Part shown: positions 5,067 to 8,358 of the stretch, piece after piece
Position numbering within the stretch: the stretch's first letter is position 1
Layout: each line of letters begins with the position of its first letter
Source: CAYNOZ01 sp964398955
Lineage (GTDB): Archaea; Methanobacteriota_B; Thermococci; Thermococcales; CAYNOZ01
Direction: 5' to 3'
DNA length: 8,358 bases
Assembly (NCBI GenBank): GCA_964398955.1
Contig: CAYNOZ010000065.1
Coordinates: forward strand, 1 to 8,358
The notes under the pieces: generated by a model
What the model was told of the DNA's origin: nothing
What the model saw: the letters and a program-made list of their open reading frames with translations, nothing else
Database searches by the model: none
Translations under genes and position numbers: made by a program

Positions 5067-5969
5067 ATGAGCGAAATGGGAAAAGAATTAAGAAGGTTAA
5101 TGAAAGAAGAAGAAACCGTAGTATTACCCGGAGCTTATGATGCATTATCCGGTGCCCTAATCGAACAAGTAGGATTCGATGCTATAGTACACACAGGATA
5201 TGGAACAGCAGCATCTCTACTAGCACAACCAGACTGGGGATTAGTATCTTTTGCGGAAATGAGAGACCAAGTAAGATCTATATCTAGAAACGTAGAACTA
5301 CCTGTGTTAGCTGATGCAGATACAGGATATGGAAATCCAGTGAATGTACGTAGGACCGTAAAAGAGTATCGAGAAGCAGGTTCAGCAGGTCTATGGGTAG
5401 AAGATCAAGTCTGGCCTAAGAGATGTGGGCACATGGAAGGTAAAGACACAATAGACAGAGAAAGAGCTTTATCTAAAATAAGCGCAGCTTTAGATGCTAG
5501 AGACGATGTAGACAAAGACTTCGTAGTAGGTATGAGAACAGACACAATATACACGGAAGGTTTTAACGAAGCAATAGAAAGATCAAAAGAGGCAGTAGAA
5601 CTGGGAGTAGACTTCATGTTTGTGGAAGCTTTAGAAACTAAAGAACAAATGAAAATAGTGAACGCAGAAGTAGACGCTCCAACAATGCTGAACCTAATAG
5701 AAGGAGGGAAAACACCTCTAACAAGTGTTGAAGAAGCAAAAGAACTAGGATTCGACTTGGTAGTATTCCCACTTACCAATCTTTACGCAGCCACAAAAGC
5801 AAGACTAGACGTTTTAAACACACTAAAAGAAGAAGGAACCGCTGACGAATACATGGAAAAACTCGTAAAGTTCGATAAATTTAAAGAAGTAATAGATGTA
5901 CCAAAACTCCAAGAAATAGAACGTCAATACCTACCAGACGAAGAAGTAGACGAAAAATATAAAAACTGA
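5067..5969 (+). CDS. Isocitrate lyase/PEP mutase-superfamily C-C lyase (methylisocitrate or dimethylmalate lyase-like)
   Basis: This 300-residue cytoplasmic TIM-barrel enzyme probably cleaves a substituted malate or isocitrate to pyruvate (or glyoxylate) plus a carboxylate. Metal-site residues are seen in DADTGYGN (83-90) and Glu112-Asp113. The KRCGH motif (118-122) carries Cys120, the general acid of the lyase branch, which excludes phosphonopyruvate-type mutases. GMRTD (155-159), FVEA (185-188) and NLIEGGKTP (209-217) complete the active site. The EGGKTP form, in place of the EFGxTP of bacterial PrpB, recalls 2,3-dimethylmalate lyase and related enzymes, so prpB is not assigned. Length is typical (290-305). 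GGTG (5058-5061) precedes the ATG, and the 9-nt gap to the symporter implies one operon. The protein is acid-rich, about 60 Asp/Glu against 37 Lys/Arg. Confidence 0.88.
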   Translation: MSEMGKELRRLMKEEETVVLPGAYDALSGALIEQVGFDAIVHTGYGTAASLLAQPDWGLVSFAEMRDQVRSISRNVELPVLADADTGYGNPVNVRRTVKEYREAGSAGLWVEDQVWPKRCGHMEGKDTIDRERALSKISAALDARDDVDKDFVVGMRTDTIYTEGFNEAIERSKEAVELGVDFMFVEALETKEQMKIVNAEVDAPTMLNLIEGGKTPLTSVEEAKELGFDLVVFPLTNLYAATKARLDVLNTLKEEGTADEYMEKLVKFDKFKEVIDVPKLQEIERQYLPDEEVDEKYKN

Positions 5970-5983
5970 TAAAAAACCAATAA

Positions 5984-5996
5984 TCTTTTTCCTTTT
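5984..5996 (+). terminator. Weak oligo-T terminator after the lyase gene
   Basis: TCTTTTTCCTTTT follows the TGA stop by 14 nt and directly precedes the next TATA box. This suggests that the symporter-lyase transcript can end before the hydro-lyase genes, although read-through is possible. Confidence 0.35.
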
Positions 5997-6001
5997 ATTA
6001 A

Positions 6002-6009
6002 TTTATATA
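6002..6009 (+). promoter_or_regulatory. TATA box for a leaderless hydro-lyase transcript
   Basis: TTTATATA is centred about 26 nt upstream of ATG 6032, the start that matches LeuC-family proteins. No Shine-Dalgarno is present before that ATG. Together these indicate transcription beginning at or next to the start codon, separately from the upstream operon. Confidence 0.6.
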
Positions 6010-6031
6010 CAAAGTGTATAAAATGCCTCCC

Positions 6032-7288
6032 ATGACAATATCTGAAAAAATATTGGCAAAAAATACAAACAAAAATTATTTGCAACCAGGAGACTACATA
6101 AGAGCAAATGTAGACTTAGTCTACGGCCACGACCTAACCTTTCCCCTATCAATAAAACCATTCAAGAAAATTGGAACAAAAAAAGTATTCAACCCTAACA
6201 AAATCAAAATAATCATAGACCATTACTTTCCATCCGCAGACATAACCTCCGCCCAAAACAACAAAGAACTGCGAAAATTTGCAAAAACCCATCAAATTGA
6301 AATTCTGGAAGGGGAGGGAATAGAACACGTAATAATGCCAGAAAAAGGCCTCGTAACACCAGGAGATCTAATAATAGGAGCCGACTCACACACAACAACA
6401 AACGGAGCACTAAACACATTCGCTACAGGAGTAGGATCAACAGACCTCGCTGCAGTAATGGCCACAGGAAAAGAATGGATAAAAGTACCCAAAACAATCA
6501 AAATCACATTAACAGGAAAACCAGGAAAATGGATCACCGGCAAAGACATAATACTACACCTAATAAAAAAAATAGGAGTATCAGGAGCAAACTACAAAGC
6601 CTTAGAATTCACAGGCCCAGCTATAAAACATCTAACCATGGCAGATAGATTCACCATAAGCAACATGGCAATAGAAGCTGGAGCCAAAACTGGCATATTC
6701 CCCTTTGACGAAAAAACAAAAAAATACCTAAAAAACAAAACCAACAAAACATTCACCCCATTCAAAAGCGATGATAAAGCAAACTACGTCAAAGAGATCA
6801 AAATAAATCTTTCTGAAATATCACCAAAAGTATCCCTCCCCCACCTTCCAGAAAACACCAAAAAAATCGGAAATTTAACCGGTAAAAACGTAGATCAAGT
6901 CGTAATAGGATCATGTACAAACGGCAGATATGAAGACCTACAAATAACACGTACAATACTAAAAGGAAAAAAAATAGACCCAGAAACAAGAGTCCTAATC
7001 TACCCAGGATCAAAACAAATCTACGACAAAGCATTAAAAAACGGAATAATAGAAGACTTAAACAAAACAGGAGCAACAATCGGACCAGCCACCTGCGGAC
7101 CATGCTTCGGAGGACACCTAGGAATATTAGCACCAGAAGAAACAGCACTAAGCACAACAAACAGAAACTTCAAAGGAAGAATGGGATCAAAGAAAGCCGA
7201 AATAATGCTATCATCACCAGCAGTAGCAGCAGCAACAGCTATAAACGGAAAATTAACGAACCCACAAAACTTGAAGGTGGGAAAATGA
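6032..7288 (+). CDS. Aconitase-family hydro-lyase, large subunit (LeuC/homoaconitase-like)
   Basis: This is a 418-residue iron-sulfur hydro-lyase subunit of the 3-isopropylmalate dehydratase/homoaconitase type. It isomerises or hydrates a hydroxy-dicarboxylic or tricarboxylic acid together with the small subunit. Visible motifs are His33 in YGHDLT, GADSH (116-120) and TGVGSTD (132-138), and the three 4Fe-4S cysteines Cys295 (GSCTNGR), Cys355 and Cys358 (ATCGPCFGG). It also has NRNFKGRMGS (377-386) and SSPAVAAATA (394-403). ATG 6032 gives MTISEKILA, the standard family start; GTG 6014 and ATG 6023 are in frame but would lie upstream of the predicted transcript. The substrate is undecided: isopropylmalate, citramalate, homocitrate, methylcitrate or dimethylmaleate. 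No leuA- or leuB-like gene is adjacent. The protein is unusually basic, about 53 Lys and 8 Arg against 38 Asp/Glu, unlike the acidic upstream lyase. Confidence 0.9.
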   Translation: MTISEKILAKNTNKNYLQPGDYIRANVDLVYGHDLTFPLSIKPFKKIGTKKVFNPNKIKIIIDHYFPSADITSAQNNKELRKFAKTHQIEILEGEGIEHVIMPEKGLVTPGDLIIGADSHTTTNGALNTFATGVGSTDLAAVMATGKEWIKVPKTIKITLTGKPGKWITGKDIILHLIKKIGVSGANYKALEFTGPAIKHLTMADRFTISNMAIEAGAKTGIFPFDEKTKKYLKNKTNKTFTPFKSDDKANYVKEIKINLSEISPKVSLPHLPENTKKIGNLTGKNVDQVVIGSCTNGRYEDLQITRTILKGKKIDPETRVLIYPGSKQIYDKALKNGIIEDLNKTGATIGPATCGPCFGGHLGILAPEETALSTTNRNFKGRMGSKKAEIMLSSPAVAAATAINGKLTNPQNLKVGK

Positions 7289-7788
7289 AAATAAAAGGAA
7301 ACACGATAAAGGTTGGAGATGACATCGACACCGATTTGATTATACCAGGGAGATATCTCCAAAACACCAACATTCAGGAATTAAAAAAACATATCTTTGA
7401 AGACTTAAGAACCGATCTGAACCAAAAAATCGATCAAAACACCATATTAATCGCAGGAAAACATTTTGGAGCAGGATCATCAAGAGAACACGCTCCCCAA
7501 GTAATAAAGGAATCAGGCATATCAGCAATAATAGCAAAATCCTATGCCAGAATATTCTACAGAAACGCAATAAACATAGGCCTACCAATATTCAAATCAC
7601 CAATAGCTTCAAAAAAAATTCAAGAAGGAGCAAAAATATCAATAAACACCACCAAACAACAAATTAAAAACCTAAACAATGGAAAAACATACCAATACAA
7701 AAAAACTCCAGAATTTCTAGATAAAATAATAGAAAAAGGCGGGATAATCCAATACACCAAAAACAAATTAGAAAACAGCGAAAAATAA
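7285..7788 (+). CDS. Aconitase-family hydro-lyase, small subunit (LeuD-like)
   Basis: This 167-residue partner of the preceding subunit supplies the swivelling domain that closes over the substrate. GDDIDTDLIIPGRYLQN (11-27) is the family's N-terminal motif. GAGSSREHAP (62-71) holds the substrate-binding Ser-Ser-Arg, and ARIFYRNAINIGLP (88-101) is also conserved. The specificity loop reads Tyr24-Leu25-Gln26-Asn27. As I recall, methanogen homoaconitase small subunits have YLRT and isopropylmalate isomerases YLVY, so this loop fits neither. The ATG overlaps the large subunit's TGA (ATGA, 7285-7288) with GGTGG at 7276-7280 upstream, so translation is coupled. The open frame extends 61 codons upstream inside the large-subunit gene, but that part lacks family similarity. 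It is lysine-rich and basic like its partner. Confidence 0.9.
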   Translation: MKIKGNTIKVGDDIDTDLIIPGRYLQNTNIQELKKHIFEDLRTDLNQKIDQNTILIAGKHFGAGSSREHAPQVIKESGISAIIAKSYARIFYRNAINIGLPIFKSPIASKKIQEGAKISINTTKQQIKNLNNGKTYQYKKTPEFLDKIIEKGGIIQYTKNKLENSEK

Positions 7789-7789
7789 T

Positions 7790-7818
7790 AAATATTTAAA
7801 AATATTTCCCCTATTTTT
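7790..7818 (+). terminator. Possible terminator with tandem AAATATTT palindromes
   Basis: Two copies of the palindrome AAATATTT (7790-7797 and 7800-7807) follow the small-subunit stop directly. Then come CCCC and the T run at 7813-7817. They could form weak hairpins before a U tract. A chance origin in A+T-rich DNA is also possible. Confidence 0.35.
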
Positions 7819-7897
7819 CATTAATCATTTAACTAAATAAAAATAATACTACCAATATATAACTACTATTCAAAAGATTTACATTTTTTAATAAGAT

Positions 7898-7929
7898 TTT
7901 ATAAACTATTTATAATATTTGTTTATAAA
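7898..7929 (+). promoter_or_regulatory. Three stacked TATA boxes upstream of alba
   Basis: TTTATAAA (7898-7905), TTTATAAT (7909-7916) and TTTATAAA (7922-7929) lie 11 and 13 nt apart, roughly on one face of the helix. The last box would start transcription near 7951-7954 and give a leader of about 70 nt before ATG 8024. The rest of 7819-8023 shows no gene. Confidence 0.45.
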
Positions 7930-8023
7930 TTTCTACCTTGAACTTAAAAATTAATATAGTTTTAATCATGAAATACTGCGAACCATTTAAATGTTAGAGT
8001 TTGTATTAGTAATAGGTGAAATA

Positions 8024-8299
8024 ATGGCAGACGACAATACTGTATACATTGGAAACAAACAGGTTATGAATTATGTAACTGCTGTGATGACGCAGTTCAA
8101 TGAAGGAGATCTGAATGAAGTAGAACTTATGGCAAGAGGAAGAGCAATAAGTAGAGCTGTAGATGTTGCAGAAATAACAAGAAACAGATTCCTACCAGAT
8201 GTTGAAGTGGAAAGTATAGAAACCGGCACAGAGGAAATGGATGTTGAAGAAGGCGGTACTAAAAACGTTTCTTCTATTGCAATAAAATTAGTTCGTTAA
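8024..8299 (+). CDS. albA: Alba chromatin protein
   Basis: This is a 91-residue DNA/RNA-binding protein that dimerises and coats nucleic acid. YIGNKQVMNYV (8-18), the RGRAISRAVDVAEI block (38-51) and RNRFLPDV (53-60) are nearly identical to the Alba consensus; the acidic loop (61-79) and the SSIAIKLVR strand (83-91) complete the fold. The start is ATG 8024, with GGTGA at 8015-8019, 4 nt upstream. An in-frame ATG at 7991 would add 11 hydrophobic residues absent from the family. Two features are unusual. The chain has about 17 acidic against 9 basic residues, whereas Sulfolobus Alba is strongly basic. Asn11 replaces the first of the two conserved lysines (Lys16 in Sso10b), leaving Lys12 as the second. 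Both fit a salt-adapted, possibly non-acetylated variant. It is transcribed alone. Confidence 0.95.
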   Translation: MADDNTVYIGNKQVMNYVTAVMTQFNEGDLNEVELMARGRAISRAVDVAEITRNRFLPDVEVESIETGTEEMDVEEGGTKNVSSIAIKLVR

Positions 8300-8314
8300 A
8301 AACTCTTTTAATTG

Positions 8315-8345
8315 TTAAAGGGCCTAAATACCCTTTAAATTTTTT
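8315..8345 (+). terminator. Hairpin-plus-T terminator of alba
   Basis: TTAAAGGG (8315-8322) pairs perfectly with CCCTTTAA (8331-8338) across an 8-nt loop and is followed by a run of six T (8340-8345). The hairpin begins 15 nt after the TAA stop. This is the clearest terminator in the window. Confidence 0.75.
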
Positions 8346-8358
8346 ATATATTATTTTT

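Noticed and set aside
5405..5779. Minus-strand open frame of 124 codons inside the lyase gene
   Set aside because: Ser-rich composition and full overlap with a well-supported enzyme gene. It is an antisense shadow.
6014..6031. Upstream GTG/ATG starts for the large hydro-lyase subunit
   Set aside because: They lie between the TATA box and the predicted transcription start, and add residues absent from the family.
6798..7160. Minus-strand Leu-rich open frame inside the large hydro-lyase gene, looking like a membrane protein
   Set aside because: Its Leu/Phe/Arg runs are simply the complement of Lys/Asn/Thr-rich codons of the real gene.
7102..7284. N-terminal extension of the small hydro-lyase subunit by 61 codons
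   Set aside because: It lies wholly inside the large-subunit gene, has no family similarity, and a coupled ATGA start with GGTGG is present at 7285.
7991..8023. Upstream ATG adding 11 residues to Alba
   Set aside because: The GGTGA site and the family N-terminus both point to ATG 8024.

Overview
The window reads as an A+T-rich archaeal chromosome segment. The archaeal markers are an Alba chromatin protein, a bat-type HTH_10 regulator, a methanogen/haloarchaeon-style REC-PAS response regulator, TATA boxes 25-27 nt upstream of starts, GGTGA/GGAGG ribosome sites and oligo-T terminators. The Alba, lyase and response-regulator proteins are acid-rich, which suggests a salt-adapted cell. Low G+C, HTH_10 and acidic proteins together fit a halophilic methanogen such as Methanonatronarchaeia. 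That placement is an inference, not a sequence match.

Layout. (1) Positions 1-55 look like the right end of an IS200/IS605-type element: the last codons of TnpB overlapping a hairpin. (2) Positions 193-1506 carry two minus-strand genes, a DUF5320-type Gly/Arg/aromatic-rich protein and a REC-PAS response regulator with no output domain. (3) Positions 1507-3107 hold a gene-poor T/G-rich stretch, a 71-aa two-helix membrane protein (+), a convergent 55-aa membrane protein (-), and an HTH_10 regulator (-). (4) From 3160 a divergent plus-strand operon encodes a 19-codon leader ORF, a small two-helix transporter subunit (DUF3311-like), a sodium:solute symporter, and an isocitrate lyase/PEP mutase-superfamily C-C lyase. 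(5) From 6002 a separate, probably leaderless promoter drives the large and small subunits of an aconitase-family hydro-lyase (LeuC/LeuD-like), which overlap by 4 nt. (6) An A+T-rich spacer with three stacked TATA boxes precedes alba, which ends in a clear hairpin-T terminator.

Working model (inference). The symporter imports an organic acid. The aconitase-like pair moves a hydroxyl on a branched malate- or citrate-like acid, and the lyase cleaves that acid to pyruvate plus a second carboxylate. This is the logic of 2-methylcitrate or 2,3-dimethylmalate breakdown. No leuA/leuB-type or citrate-synthase-type gene lies alongside, and the substrate-specificity loop of the small subunit (Tyr-Leu-Gln-Asn) matches neither methanogen motif that I recall. 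The HTH_10 gene, divergent from the operon, is the obvious candidate regulator.

Two sequence-level oddities stand out. Blocks of A/C-rich and T/G-rich plus strand alternate regardless of coding direction, and one switch falls inside the symporter gene. The hydro-lyase pair is strongly basic while the neighbouring lyase and Alba are strongly acidic.
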